Below are positions 24,456-34,224 of a stretch of 64,000 nucleotides of DNA, piece after piece. This stretch comes from Afipia sp. GAS231. Its GTDB lineage: Bacteria; Pseudomonadota; Alphaproteobacteria; Rhizobiales; Xanthobacteraceae. A program made the position numbers and the translations under genes. Each line of letters opens with the position of its first letter. Position 1 is the stretch's first letter. The notes beneath the pieces were generated by a model. The model did no database searches. It saw only the letters and a list, made by a program, of their open reading frames with translations, and had not been told where the DNA came from. The DNA lies in NCBI RefSeq assembly GCF_900103365.1, contig NZ_LT629703.1, positions 2,418,001 to 2,482,000 of the forward strand, written 5' to 3'.

Positions 24456-27158
24456 TCAATTTCGCTGCCTGATCCAGGCATCGACTGCCGGTAGCGCCCT
24501 CGCCTTGAGATCCGCGGAGATCGCGATCGTCTCCGTGGCTCGCGCGACCATCACACGTCCGCCCGAGGTCGCCTGCGCGGGTGCAAAGGCGGTGAGTTCG
24601 GCGGCATGGCCGTCGTCGCTGAAATTGGTCATGAAGTTTGCGATGAACTGGTCGCGGAATTGCGGTCCCTGTTTTGCGAGCAGCGTATCGTAGTTCTTCT
24701 GCAGAAAATCCCAGGCGAGATCAGGCTGTTCGCCTGAGGCGGCGACCGAATTGATCAGGCCGGTGACGATGGTACCCGGCACCTCGTCGGTCAAAGACAG
24801 CGCCAGCGAGGCGCGCGCCAGCGACACGTCGCGTGCGGCGGCGGCGGCGAAATAATAACGCAGACGCTCGTTGGTCACGGTGCTCTTGCGCGCCAGCGCC
24901 AGCAGCGTGTCGTAGGTGGCGCGGTCGGCCGTGATGCCGACGAGATGCGTGACCGCATCGCGCAGCGCGGCGGGGAGCGATTTCGGATCCTGCAGGAAGC
25001 CCGCGAAGCGTCGCTTCGCCTCGCCGATGATCTCCTCGTCGCCGAATTCGCCGAGCACCCGGATCAGGCTGGCGCGCAGCAGCGTGTCGTCGTCATCGCC
25101 CGAACCGCTGCCCTCCCAGCCCAATCGATCGAACACCGGGCGCAACGTTGCGCGGGCATAACGCTGCACCGCCGGACGTTCGGCGCGGTCACGCGACAGA
25201 CGGTTGAGCGAGGTGAATACGCCGATCACCTGATCCCAGACCGGACGGCGATCGTCGGCGGCGACAGTCTCGACCAGCGCAAGATAGGACGGTGGCCCGG
25301 CGCGGCCGGCCGCCACCATCGCCCAGCTGTCGCTGAGGAAGTTGACACGATCCGCGGCCGACATCTGCGACAGCGATTTCGCCAGCGCCGCCCGGCTGAC
25401 CGGCCCGTATTCGACCCGGTAATAGCCGATATCGCCAAGGTTCACCTTGAACGGCTCGCCGCAGGAGCGCGCCGGGATTTCCATGGAGCCTTGCAGCAGC
25501 ACGACATCGGGCGACGACGTCGCGCGTAGCGTCCCGATCGCAACCGGAACCTGCCAGTTGCGCGGTGGCAACGCCGCGACGCCCGTGCGCGGCGGCGCGA
25601 TCACGAAGCGATCCTGCCGCAATGTCAGATGCTGATCGTCGCCGCGGCAACTGGTCTCGGCTGTGATCAGCGGCACCCCATCCTGTTCGGTGAAGGAAGC
25701 CGCGATGCCGGTCACCGGTTTGTGGGCGACGCTCTCCAGCGCCTGCCAGAGATCGGCGGTGGTGGTGTTGCCATAGGCATGTGCGGCCATGTAGGCGCGG
25801 ATGCCGTCGCGGAACGCGGTCTCGCCGAGATAGTTTTCCAGCATGCGGATCAGCGCCTGACCCTTGTTGTAGGTGATGGCGTCGAACGCGACCATCGCCT
25901 CGCTCTCGTCGGCAATCGGCTGCTGGATCGGGTGCGAGGTACGCCGCGCGTCGAGCGCCAGGGCAAATTGCTTCTGGGCGTAACCGTTCAGCCAGCTCTG
26001 CCACTGCGGGTAAAACTGCTCCGAGGCCTTGGTCGCCATCCAGGTCGCAAAACCTTCGTTGAGCCAGAGATTGTCCCACCAAGCCATGGTGACGAGATCG
26101 CCGAACCATTGATGCGCCATCTCATGGGCGATGATGCCGAAGATGCCGCGCCGCGCGCTGTCCGGATTGGTCGCGGGATCGAACAGCAGCCGGCTCTCGA
26201 AGAAGGTGATGCCGCCCCAGTTCTCCATCGCGCCGCCGAAGCCGCCGGGCACCGCGATCAGGTCGAGCTTGGGCAACGGGTATTTGACGCCGAAATAATC
26301 GTTGAACCAGGACAGCAGCTTGACCCCGCTGTCGAGCGCAAACCGTCCCTTCGCGGACTTGCCGGCGGTGGCGACGACGCCGACCGTGACGCCGTCCACC
26401 TCCGCCGTGATCCGCTCCAGCTCGCCCACCGTCAGCACGAACAAATAGGTCGACATTTTCGGCGTGGTCGCGAAAGCGACCTGTTTCAGGTTCGGCTCCA
26501 GCGGCTCTTCGCGCACAACCGGCATGTTGCCGACCGCAAGGAAATCCCGCGGCACCGTGACCGTCAACGCGAAACTCGCCTTGAAGGCGGGCTCGTCCCA
26601 GCACGGAAATATCCGCCGCGCGTCCGACGGTTCGAGCTTGCTGGTGAGCAGGCGCTTCGTGCCGTTATCGGTCGGATAATCGACGAAGAAGAAGCCGCGA
26701 TCGAATTTGTTGATCTGCGCCGCAAACTCGATACGAAGCCGATGCGCGCCCATCGCAAGCGGTTGCGCGAAGGTGAACGTGGCGGTCTCTGCACCGGCAT
26801 CGAGCGCGACGTCGGCGCGCGCCGTGTCGTCGTCGACGGTAACGGCCGCGAACGTCGTGTTGACGGCGTTGAGCGTCAGCCGCGCGGTGCGTGCGCGCAC
26901 CTCGATGTCGACGATTTCCACGCCTGATAGCGCCAGACTCGCGATGTCGGGCTTGAGCTCGATCGCATAGTGGATGGGAACGACCGTCTTCGGCAATTTT
27001 CCCGGCGTGCCCTCGAAGGAAAAAACCGGCTCGGCACACGCGACGGCGCTGATCGAGCAGGCGACGCCGGATATCGAGAATGTCAGCGCGAGCGCTGCAG
27101 CGATCCGTCGCAGTACCTGCGATATCGCGATCGGGTTCACGCCAAACTCCTTCAACAT
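24456..27158 (-). CDS. M1 family zinc aminopeptidase, exported
   Basis: The 900-residue protein carries GGAMENWGG (~residue 309) for N-terminus recognition and the HEMAHQWFGD zinc site (~345) with the third ligand Glu in LWLNEGFA. A C-terminal ERAP-like helical domain follows. The N-terminal ~40 residues form a Sec signal peptide, so the enzyme is probably periplasmic, unlike cytosolic PepN. It should remove N-terminal residues from peptides. It is monocistronic. Confidence 0.9.
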   Translation of the reverse strand: MLKEFGVNPIAISQVLRRIAAALALTFSISGVACSISAVACAEPVFSFEGTPGKLPKTVVPIHYAIELKPDIASLALSGVEIVDIEVRARTARLTLNAVNTTFAAVTVDDDTARADVALDAGAETATFTFAQPLAMGAHRLRIEFAAQINKFDRGFFFVDYPTDNGTKRLLTSKLEPSDARRIFPCWDEPAFKASFALTVTVPRDFLAVGNMPVVREEPLEPNLKQVAFATTPKMSTYLFVLTVGELERITAEVDGVTVGVVATAGKSAKGRFALDSGVKLLSWFNDYFGVKYPLPKLDLIAVPGGFGGAMENWGGITFFESRLLFDPATNPDSARRGIFGIIAHEMAHQWFGDLVTMAWWDNLWLNEGFATWMATKASEQFYPQWQSWLNGYAQKQFALALDARRTSHPIQQPIADESEAMVAFDAITYNKGQALIRMLENYLGETAFRDGIRAYMAAHAYGNTTTADLWQALESVAHKPVTGIAASFTEQDGVPLITAETSCRGDDQHLTLRQDRFVIAPPRTGVAALPPRNWQVPVAIGTLRATSSPDVVLLQGSMEIPARSCGEPFKVNLGDIGYYRVEYGPVSRAALAKSLSQMSAADRVNFLSDSWAMVAAGRAGPPSYLALVETVAADDRRPVWDQVIGVFTSLNRLSRDRAERPAVQRYARATLRPVFDRLGWEGSGSGDDDDTLLRASLIRVLGEFGDEEIIGEAKRRFAGFLQDPKSLPAALRDAVTHLVGITADRATYDTLLALARKSTVTNERLRYYFAAAAARDVSLARASLALSLTDEVPGTIVTGLINSVAASGEQPDLAWDFLQKNYDTLLAKQGPQFRDQFIANFMTNFSDDGHAAELTAFAPAQATSGGRVMVARATETIAISADLKARALPAVDAWIRQRN

Positions 27159-27423
27159 TCTGCGCGCCAGGGGCGCCGCATCATAATCGCGTCCGTCGTT
27201 CCGCCATAGGCAAAAGTGCCCGCAGCCGCTTCAAAAGCTTCATCCGGAAAGAATCGTGACATTCGTCATGTCGCCGCCAGAAAGCCGGCGCGCAATGCCC
27301 TCGCTAACCGCGCGCGGCAAGAGATGTCCACAGATGTCCACAACCTCTAACGATTTAGCTCACGATAATTTCACGACCTGCTCAGCAGTGTCCCGGCCCG
27401 GACCAACGGGCGAGAACCTGTCG

Positions 27424-29178
27424 ATGGCGGTACAGAAGGTCGCTGAAGCTTCCACTCTCCAGACTTCTGGAACTGAAGCGCGCGACGCTGTGCAGCCTGC
27501 AGCCGCTCCCGGCTTTCGTCATTTCCTGCATACACCACTGCCGTCGCAGCGGTTTCGCGCCTTCGGGATGGACCCGCTGGAATCTCCCGTGCTCCAGCCA
27601 CGGCTGCGCGGACTGATGCACCGCCTGTCGCGGCGGATGGATGCCGAAATTGCCTGGCCGTGGCCCGACGACGACGAAGCGGTCAAGCGTTGGGAAAACC
27701 CAGGCATCCCCTCAGGTTACACCTACCTGCTGCAATTGGTTGCGCACGACCTGGTTCATTCGGCGATCCCGCTTTCGGTGGCCGGAACGCTCGGCGCCGG
27801 CACTGCCAATGCGCGTCGCGCGCCGCTTCGGCTCGAAACCCTGTTCGGCAGCGGCCCGGTCGGATCGCCGCATATCTATGCGCTCGACGCCCCGAATGAC
27901 GATCGGCGCACGAAGCTGCGGCTTGGGCGGATGCGCTGGAAAGAGAATGAGCCCGCAACCGGCTGTCCGTTCCGCGACATCGCGCGGACGGGAGCCGAGA
28001 ACGTGACCGGGATCGACCGCAGCATTGCGGGCATGCGGGTTGCGCTCACCGAGGCGCTGGTCGCCGATCCGCGCAACGACGACCACGCCGTGATGTCGCA
28101 ACTGACGGCGCTGTTCGCGCTGCTTCACAACAGCCTGATCGATCACGTTCGCCGCCAGGAAAGAAGCCTTGGACCGAACGCCCGCTTTGGCGCCGCCTAC
28201 AAGCGGTTCCTGTGCGCTCGCGAGGCCGTTACCGCGATCTATCACAACATTCTGCGCAAGGATCTGATGCAGAAGGTAACCCATCCGACGATCTACGCGG
28301 CCTATAGCGGACCAGCCCCGAACTTCATCGATCGGCCCGATCAATCCGCCGGGGATTTCCTGACCGGCGATTGGCAAATTCCGTTCGAGTTCTCGCACGG
28401 CGCGTTTCGGTTCGGCCACGCCATGGTGCGCCCCGAATACAACATCAACGACCTGTCGAACCAGGATCTCTACAACACCCTCGAAAAGACCTCCGCGAAC
28501 GATCCGGTCAACATGCCGCTCGACGAGACATGGATGATCCGGTGGTCGCATTTCTTCCGGATCAATGGCTCGAAGCCGAATTTCAGCCGGCGCATCGGAC
28601 CCTATCTCAGCGACGGATTGGGCAACGACCAGATCTTCCCGGCGTTCGACGAAACCGAACGGGTCGGCTTGCTGTATCGCGACCTGCTCGGCGCCGGGCT
28701 CGCCGGCATGTGGTCGGTGGACGCGCTGATCGCAGAGATCGCCGCGCGCAGGCCGCACTTCATCGCGCTGTCGCGCCTGCTGTTCGATCGCGACTATCGC
28801 GTCAGCCAGCTCCGCGAATGGCTCGCCGCAGCACCTGCCTATGGCAAGCTGACGGACGAGGACATCGAAACACTTTCGAACGATCCGCCGCTGCCGTTCT
28901 TCATCCTGTTCGAAGCCATGCGGCAGCCCGGCGCGGAAGGACTGCGCCTGGGACCGCTCGGCTCGATCATGGTGTCGGAAGTTATTTTCGGCGCACTCGC
29001 CGGCGATCTGCGCTCGTCCAGCGGCGATTCACTGACCGATCAGCTGGCCGATTTGTCCCTCGAACATTACCCGGCGAATTTTTTCCAGGACATTCCCGAT
29101 ATTTCGAGCATGGCGCAGCTGGTGGAATTCACCGCTGACATTGCTGAGCTGAAGCAAGCCGTGCCCGCATTTCTGTGA
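27424..29178 (+). CDS. Animal-type haem peroxidase (peroxidase-cyclooxygenase superfamily)
   Basis: With the ATG at 27424 the protein has 584 residues. The distal-His helix reads LLQLVAHDLVHS (~106). The conserved ADPRNDDH segment is at ~218. The proximal His lies in FRFGHAMVRPEY (~332), followed by the family Asn/Arg block. Members use H2O2 to oxidise halides or organic substrates. No signal peptide is obvious with this start. Further in-frame starts at 27256 (GTG) and 27334 (ATG) would add low-complexity residues without a ribosome site. The next gene follows after 40 bases with a strong ribosome site. Confidence 0.85.
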   Translation: MAVQKVAEASTLQTSGTEARDAVQPAAAPGFRHFLHTPLPSQRFRAFGMDPLESPVLQPRLRGLMHRLSRRMDAEIAWPWPDDDEAVKRWENPGIPSGYTYLLQLVAHDLVHSAIPLSVAGTLGAGTANARRAPLRLETLFGSGPVGSPHIYALDAPNDDRRTKLRLGRMRWKENEPATGCPFRDIARTGAENVTGIDRSIAGMRVALTEALVADPRNDDHAVMSQLTALFALLHNSLIDHVRRQERSLGPNARFGAAYKRFLCAREAVTAIYHNILRKDLMQKVTHPTIYAAYSGPAPNFIDRPDQSAGDFLTGDWQIPFEFSHGAFRFGHAMVRPEYNINDLSNQDLYNTLEKTSANDPVNMPLDETWMIRWSHFFRINGSKPNFSRRIGPYLSDGLGNDQIFPAFDETERVGLLYRDLLGAGLAGMWSVDALIAEIAARRPHFIALSRLLFDRDYRVSQLREWLAAAPAYGKLTDEDIETLSNDPPLPFFILFEAMRQPGAEGLRLGPLGSIMVSEVIFGALAGDLRSSSGDSLTDQLADLSLEHYPANFFQDIPDISSMAQLVEFTADIAELKQAVPAFL

Positions 29179-29218
29179 GCGGAATTACCTGTCTCACGCA
29201 ACCAGGAGGAGTAGGACC

Positions 29219-29632
29219 ATGCAGCGCATTGAAAGGCTACAGGTGACCAACCACGAACGTTGGGGCAAGCTGGTGAAGACCTGGGCGACCGGCCAGAACT
29301 ACATGGACGACGACAACACCTATCCGTTGCCGGAGACCATGGACGAGTTCAAGGAACAGCTCGCCAAGGCCCAGGTGTTCGCGACCGTGCCGGAGCGCTT
29401 CAAGCAGATTCAGTTCGTGTCTTCGGACCAGGAGACCATCCTCGTGCGCTTGCCGCCGAAAGTGATGATCGAAGACTCCGAGGCCCTGCTCAACCAGCCG
29501 GGATCGACCTATCCGCTGCCGCCGTTCTACAAGCGCCTGTTCAACGGCATCGATCCCGTAATCTCGGAAGAAGACAAGTTCCGGGTGCACGCCGAGCGCA
29601 TCGGCGATTACACGATCAGCATCTGCGCCTGA
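29219..29632 (+). CDS. Unknown 137-residue protein paired with the haem peroxidase
   Basis: I do not recognise this protein. It has no signal peptide and no membrane helix. It is mixed alpha/beta in character, with acidic and aromatic patches (NYMDDDNTYPLPETMDEFKEQL; YPLPPFYKRLF) in which 'TYPLP' occurs twice (~residues 38-42 and 100-104). AGGAGGA (29204-29210) gives a strong start. It lies 40 bases after the peroxidase on the same strand, so co-expression is likely. It may be a partner or stabilising protein of the peroxidase; this is inference from position. Confidence 0.65.
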   Translation: MQRIERLQVTNHERWGKLVKTWATGQNYMDDDNTYPLPETMDEFKEQLAKAQVFATVPERFKQIQFVSSDQETILVRLPPKVMIEDSEALLNQPGSTYPLPPFYKRLFNGIDPVISEEDKFRVHAERIGDYTISICA

Positions 29633-29640
29633 GGTCGAAC

Positions 29641-31737
29641 TTAGAGCCGAGTGATGCCTTCAACAGGAAGCCCTGCGCCACCCAAGGCGGAGCGCAGGGC
29701 TTCCCACCTCGAATTTATGTTGATGGGATGAGCCTGCAGAAGCCAGCGCGTGACGGCCTCGTCGGTGGGCGCGGCCGAGCCGACCCAGAACGAACGTATT
29801 CCGTTTAGAAACCGCTGGGCCTCCTCGCGTGCGGTCTCGATATCTCCAAGTTCATACAGCGCGGCGGCCCGCCAGGCGGGCAGAGTCTTGATGACGCCAT
29901 GCGCCCGCCCGCTGGCTTCCATGGCACCGGCATAGTCACCGCACAAAAAGGCGATGATGCTCTGGTACCCCCATTCGAGGCCGGACGGGGCCAGCGAAAG
30001 CGCGTGCGCTTGACGGGCGCGCAATTCGGCTTGCTCGGTCGAACCGCAGAACGCGCAGTAGGCCGCAAAAGACAGCAAGGTCCACGGATCGTTGTCATTC
30101 AGTTCACACGCCAGTTCCATATGTGGCGCCGCTTCGGCGTCACGTCCCACCATCACGTGGGACCAGCCGCAGCACAGATGCGCCCTGGAATCGACAGGGT
30201 CGAGCTGAATGGCAGTCTTTGCCAGTTCGAGAGTCGTCCGTGCTTTTTCGAAATCATGAAACAGGCCGGGATGCACAAAATGCTCAATGTTGTTCATTTG
30301 CACCAGGCTGCTGTAGCAAGGCGAAAAAGTCGGGTTTTCGCGGATCGCGTCGCGAAAGATCGTGACGGCCCGCTGCCAGCTCTCCGGGTCAAACTTGGTG
30401 ATGAGGTTCTGACCGCGAAGCCAGCGATCGTGCAGATCGAGCGAGACGTCGGGTTCGCCCGCGAGCCGCATCAGCCGCTCGGTCGACAATTGAACGTTCA
30501 GCGAAGTCGCGATCCGCCGTATGATACGCTGCTGTGTTTCGAACCAGTTGCTAAGACCTAAGCGGAAGCTTTCACTCCACACATAGATTCCGGTCGTATC
30601 GTCCCGCAACACCATCACGATGTTGATTTCGGCGCCTGCCTGGTAGGCGGTGGTTTCGATACAGTATTGCGGCGTGGCACCAGGTTCTAAAAGCAGGTCG
30701 GCGGCCGGAATGCGATCGACAACACTCCATTCGCGAAAGCGAACGAGACATGCGGCCAAGTGCTGAGAGAAGCCCAGCACCAGATGGCCATGGTCTTCGT
30801 CGATGCCATGCATTGCGAACGGCCGAAGCACCAGGAGCGTCTTGACCGGCGCGTTTGATAGAATTGGGGGAACGGACCGGAGACCGGATCCATTGACGGC
30901 CCGGGCCGCCAAAACGCCATTCTTCGCATGGGCGCCGCGATCGGCCGGCGGCGGCTCGAAAACGCCAAGCTTGATACTCGCGACCAGTTCCTCGGTCGCC
31001 GGCGACGGCTCCATGCCGTAATCGCGATCCAGAAGGTCCCACAACGATTTGTAGATGCGTAATGCGCCGGCAATATCGCCTTCCTCGGTATGCGCCAGCA
31101 TCAGGTAGCGACAGGCATGTTCATGGGTGGGATCGAGGTTGACGATCGCCGCGGCGATTTTCTTCTTGGTGTCGCGCGGTACGTTTGCGCCGATCAAACC
31201 GGCTTCGAGGCTTCGCATCAGCCGTTCGTGGACGGTTTGACGCTTGGCCAGCACCCAGACCCGAAAAGACGGATCGAGATCGTCCATGCCTTCGAGCAAC
31301 CGCTCGTCAAGCTGTGGCGCATCGAGCAGCAGGGAATGGACCCGTTCGTTCTCGGCCTGCTGAAGCACACTCTCGATATCGACTTCTATTTGCCCGATGT
31401 CGACGCCGATCATCAATCGCTCGGCGATGAAGCCGCCAAATCCAGCCTCCTCCAGCACCGAGCGCAATTCACGAACGACTTGGCGCAACGAGGCGCGCGC
31501 CTTTTCCTCGTCCGACCGGCTCCACAGCAGGCCAACCAGCCGTTCCCGGCTTTCATGTTTGGTATCCGATAACGCAAGATAGCCAAGGACCGCGGCCGCC
31601 TTGCGGGTTCGCAGCTCGATCGGCCGGCCATTGAGCCGCAGGCCGAAGCGCCCAACCAGCGACACCGACAGTCGCGGGGCGCTTTCGCGTGCCACCGCGG
31701 CTTCGTCTGCTGACATGGCGCTTGCGCTGCCCCGCAT
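29641..31737 (-). CDS. BTAD/SARP-like transcriptional regulator with TPR-type C-terminus
   Basis: The protein has 698 residues. Residues ~20-110 form an OmpR-like winged helix (VSLVGRFGLRLNGRPIELRTRKAAAVL). Residues ~115-255 are a BTAD helical repeat domain (DIGQIEVDIESVLQ; YKSLWDLLDRDYGMEPSPAT). The middle (~300-430) resembles the TolB-like/CadC-type sensor segment seen in large regulators. The last ~250 residues are TPR-like helices. It is convergent with the peroxidase operon, their stop codons being only 11 bases apart, and is the best candidate for its regulator. The start at 31737 has GGAA nearby; 31716 is an alternative. Confidence 0.75.
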   Translation of the reverse strand: MRGSASAMSADEAAVARESAPRLSVSLVGRFGLRLNGRPIELRTRKAAAVLGYLALSDTKHESRERLVGLLWSRSDEEKARASLRQVVRELRSVLEEAGFGGFIAERLMIGVDIGQIEVDIESVLQQAENERVHSLLLDAPQLDERLLEGMDDLDPSFRVWVLAKRQTVHERLMRSLEAGLIGANVPRDTKKKIAAAIVNLDPTHEHACRYLMLAHTEEGDIAGALRIYKSLWDLLDRDYGMEPSPATEELVASIKLGVFEPPPADRGAHAKNGVLAARAVNGSGLRSVPPILSNAPVKTLLVLRPFAMHGIDEDHGHLVLGFSQHLAACLVRFREWSVVDRIPAADLLLEPGATPQYCIETTAYQAGAEINIVMVLRDDTTGIYVWSESFRLGLSNWFETQQRIIRRIATSLNVQLSTERLMRLAGEPDVSLDLHDRWLRGQNLITKFDPESWQRAVTIFRDAIRENPTFSPCYSSLVQMNNIEHFVHPGLFHDFEKARTTLELAKTAIQLDPVDSRAHLCCGWSHVMVGRDAEAAPHMELACELNDNDPWTLLSFAAYCAFCGSTEQAELRARQAHALSLAPSGLEWGYQSIIAFLCGDYAGAMEASGRAHGVIKTLPAWRAAALYELGDIETAREEAQRFLNGIRSFWVGSAAPTDEAVTRWLLQAHPININSRWEALRSALGGAGLPVEGITRL

Positions 31738-31774
31738 CCAATGATTTCCGTGCCTGGCTGAAATTACCGCCAGT

Positions 31775-32130
31775 CTATATCAAAGCGACGCCCTCGGTAT
31801 AGGTTGCGCCGCCGCCGGTTCTTGCAGTGGCACGCCGCAATCTCGCCGTGACGACCTCGGACGGCTCAAGCTGCAGGTCGGGCGCGATGACGCGCACCAC
31901 AGGAACGGCAAAGCGCTGGCGCGTCAAGTCGATGCAGTAGGTCTCGATGCCCGGTTCCTCCAAACGCCTAGCGTTCAACTTGAATATGACGCTCGCTTCA
32001 GTTGTGACGATGGCGAGATGCGTGGCTGGGCCGGCGACCGGTTGCAGCAGCTCACATTGATCGGCCTCGATCATCGCGCGGCGCGGATGCGATCCTGAGC
32101 GTTGAGCGCGGCATCTCCGCGCTCGCTGCG
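31775..32130 (-). pseudogene. C-terminal remnant of a YcaO-domain protein
   Basis: The last ~85 codons of this reading frame match the C-terminal part of YcaO proteins (IETYCIDLTRQRFAVPVVRV; similar to the family's '...VDLTRP-GIPVVRV-VPG'). They end ARTGGGATYTEGVALI. Upstream of about 32080 this frame turns into basic low-quality sequence, while a neighbouring frame briefly reads RIASAPRDDRG, close to the YcaO 'GARDD' block, so a frameshift is likely. No complete YcaO (~400 residues) and no TfuA partner are present. Identification is by eye. Confidence 0.55.
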
Positions 32131-32474
32131 TTTGGTTGAGATGACGGCGTCCGCCGGTTCGAGCTGGCGCATCGATGCGCGTCGGGCGCAGCCAGTTCGA
32201 ACACGCGCGCAAATCGTGAGACAGCCATCAACAGGCGAGCGCCGTTCACGATTTCGGGAGACCCCGCGCTGCGGAGTCCGGGACAGTCGTCAAGCGCCCG
32301 CAGCATCTATTGGCATCGTGATCGCCGTCACTTCCGACCGCTCGCCCAGCGACAATTTAGCTGCGGACAGAAACAAATTTGCCGTCGAATGGTCCGTGCC
32401 GCTCACGGTGACCTCACGCCTGACCAGCAAACTTTGGACGTGAGGCCAGCCCCGCCCTCGCCCTGGAGGAACTT
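32131..32474. other. Intergenic or decayed DNA between the YcaO remnant and next gene
   Basis: No frame here gives a credible protein. It may contain further decayed YcaO coding sequence on the minus strand, but I could not align it. The promoter of the plus-strand gene at 32475 should lie in its right part. Confidence 0.35.
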
Positions 32475-33029
32475 ATGCTCGCGAAAGCCTTAGTCATAGC
32501 CATGGCAGCCGATATTGCCCGGTCGGATTATGCAAAGCCAACCCTGATTCGCAGCCGGAGCCGCGAGTGGCTGATCGCGTGCCGGTGGGGACCGGACGGC
32601 GAGTATATTTCAATTGCGACAGCAGGCCCACTTGCGGAACCTCTTGCGCAGGTCGCGCCGCAGGCGATCAAGCCGATCCACAGCCTGTTCGGCGTGCTGA
32701 TTTCCGAATCGCAGAGGGAGTCCACCAGCACGTTCCTGCTGGTGCGTCAGTTGCCTGGCGGGATCGAACTTGCCGGCACGTTCTTTCCCGCCGACGGATA
32801 CGTCCTCATGCAGCAACATGAGGACATCCATCTCGTCTGCAAGGCGCGCTACTCGCATAGTTGCGGCTGGCTCGACGGCAAGGAGGTTCGCAAGGACATT
32901 CCCGATCCGGCGCCTTCCTCGGCCGAAGCGATGTCCTGGCATATCGAGGCGTCGCGGCGTAACTGGATCGGCGAATTCATTCCGGGAACAATGCCGCCAG
33001 AGCGGATCCCGATTCGCGCCACCGGCTGA
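32475..33029 (+). CDS. Hypothetical protein (184 residues)
   Basis: I do not recognise this protein. It has no clear signal peptide or membrane helix. The core alternates beta-like segments (SREWLIACRWGPDGEYISIA; ESTSTFLLVRQLPGGIELA), and two cysteines occur late (LVCKARYSHSCGW). GGAGGA precedes the ATG by 5 bases, which supports translation. It is flanked by the YcaO remnant and a convergent XRE gene. Codon usage looks like that of its neighbours. Confidence 0.6.
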   Translation: MLAKALVIAMAADIARSDYAKPTLIRSRSREWLIACRWGPDGEYISIATAGPLAEPLAQVAPQAIKPIHSLFGVLISESQRESTSTFLLVRQLPGGIELAGTFFPADGYVLMQQHEDIHLVCKARYSHSCGWLDGKEVRKDIPDPAPSSAEAMSWHIEASRRNWIGEFIPGTMPPERIPIRATG

Positions 33030-33082
33030 CGCGGCGGAGGCTGACGCGATGGATATCCGCGGCGCAGCGTTGCCGATCGAAA

Positions 33083-33589
33083 CTAGGGCCGCGCGCGCGA
33101 GCTTCTGCGCTCGCCATGCGGAGCCACGTCGAGGCGGGCCACCGAAGTCTTGGTCACTGATTTCTGAACCGCGGATTTCTGAACCGCGGATTTCTGAACG
33201 ACGGACTTCTGAACGATCGGCTTCTGATCGGCGATGCTTTCCACCAGCTTCGCGATTGCCAGCCGCACACGTTCATTGGTTCGCAGATAGGCCTTGAGAA
33301 CGCGCAATGCGCCGGGCTCGGCGAGCAGGTGAACCGGTGAACTCGAAGCTCCGATTTTGTCCTGCGAAGATTCGAACAACTCGCCGACCGTAATCCCGAG
33401 CACGGAAGCAATCTGCGACAGCCGGCTGGCGCCGACCCGATTTGCGCCCTTCTCGTATTTCTGGACCTGCTGAAAGGATACGCCGACCCGTTCGGCGAGC
33501 ACCGTTTGGCTCATTCCGCGATTGATCCGGAACATGCGAATCTTGGCGCCCACCATTGCGTCAAGTGGACCAGACTTCCTAACGGTCAT
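33083..33589 (-). CDS. XRE-family helix-turn-helix regulator with pentapeptide-repeat tail
   Basis: The 168-residue protein has a Cro/C1-type HTH at ~12-68 (MVGAKIRMFRINRGMSQTVL; GVSFQQVQKYEKGANRV), as in the rhizobial SinR-like regulators. The C-terminal tail contains a run of five-residue repeats of the form VQKS(V/A), positions ~131-150, then a basic end. The DNA-binding part is intact. GGGGAGCC lies before the ATG. Target genes are unknown. Confidence 0.85.
   Translation of the reverse strand: MTVRKSGPLDAMVGAKIRMFRINRGMSQTVLAERVGVSFQQVQKYEKGANRVGASRLSQIASVLGITVGELFESSQDKIGASSSPVHLLAEPGALRVLKAYLRTNERVRLAIAKLVESIADQKPIVQKSVVQKSAVQKSAVQKSVTKTSVARLDVAPHGERRSSRARP
33157..33230. repeat. 15-bp tandem repeat inside the XRE gene
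   Basis: The unit GCGGATTTCTGAACC is repeated about four to five times with slight changes. Its length is a multiple of three, so copy-number change adds or removes five residues without a frameshift. Confidence 0.7.
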
Positions 33590-33667
33590 TGTCAGGCTCC
33601 CCGATTTTCCGAGTTGGGGAAGCCTAACACAACCTCAGGGCGTTGCGGGCGCTAATTTTGCGACCCG

Positions 33668-33994
33668 CTAGTTGGCAATTCCCGGCAGGATCTTCACCGG
33701 ATGCTCGACATTGACGTGGTCGAGCAACAGCCGGCCTCTCAGGTCGATAGCCGCCCTCACGGCTGGAGGATGACCGGTCTCGAGATAGCGCTGCAGCACC
33801 GAACGGCTCTCGTCTGAGAGCGCAAACAGCGCCCGCATCAGCTCAAAAAACCCAGGTTCTTCCGCCACATAGAGCAATTCACGGAGCTCTGCCCCGGTAA
33901 AGCGCCCCAACGCCGTCACAAGCCATTCGGTTTGGTCATTGGGATCGCTCTCGGGCACGCGATTAAGATAATAAACGACCGATTCCGCACTCAT
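33668..33994 (-). CDS. Hypothetical cytoplasmic protein (108 residues)
   Basis: The protein begins MSAESVVYYLNRVPESDPND and is predicted to be all-helical and acidic, with no signal or membrane segment. I recognise it only as a small protein of the rhizobial type with no assigned role. GGGGGA lies 4 bases before the ATG at 33994; a longer reading to 34204 has a basic, unlikely N-terminus. Confidence 0.55.
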   Translation of the reverse strand: MSAESVVYYLNRVPESDPNDQTEWLVTALGRFTGAELRELLYVAEEPGFFELMRALFALSDESRSVLQRYLETGHPPAVRAAIDLRGRLLLDHVNVEHPVKILPGIAN

Positions 33995-34224
33995 GTCTTC
34001 CCCCGATCCTCGCGATAGCCCACGAGTTCCCCTCCCCGGGAAGGGTTTCCTGGCAGCTAACACCGATCGTGAGAGTGCGTGGCCTCTCGTGATTTCAGCG
34101 TGATTGGGGCGGAGGCACCCGGCCAATATAGTTGGCATGTGCCGAATTGACGCACCCCCGCGCGCGGATCGAGACCATCGTCGCCGGTCCGGTGACATCC
34201 CCAAGACGTCAGGAGCCTTGTCGG

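Noticed and set aside
33157..33230. Short tandem repeats that might suggest a CRISPR array
   Set aside because: The units are directly adjacent without spacers, 15 bp long and in frame inside a gene.
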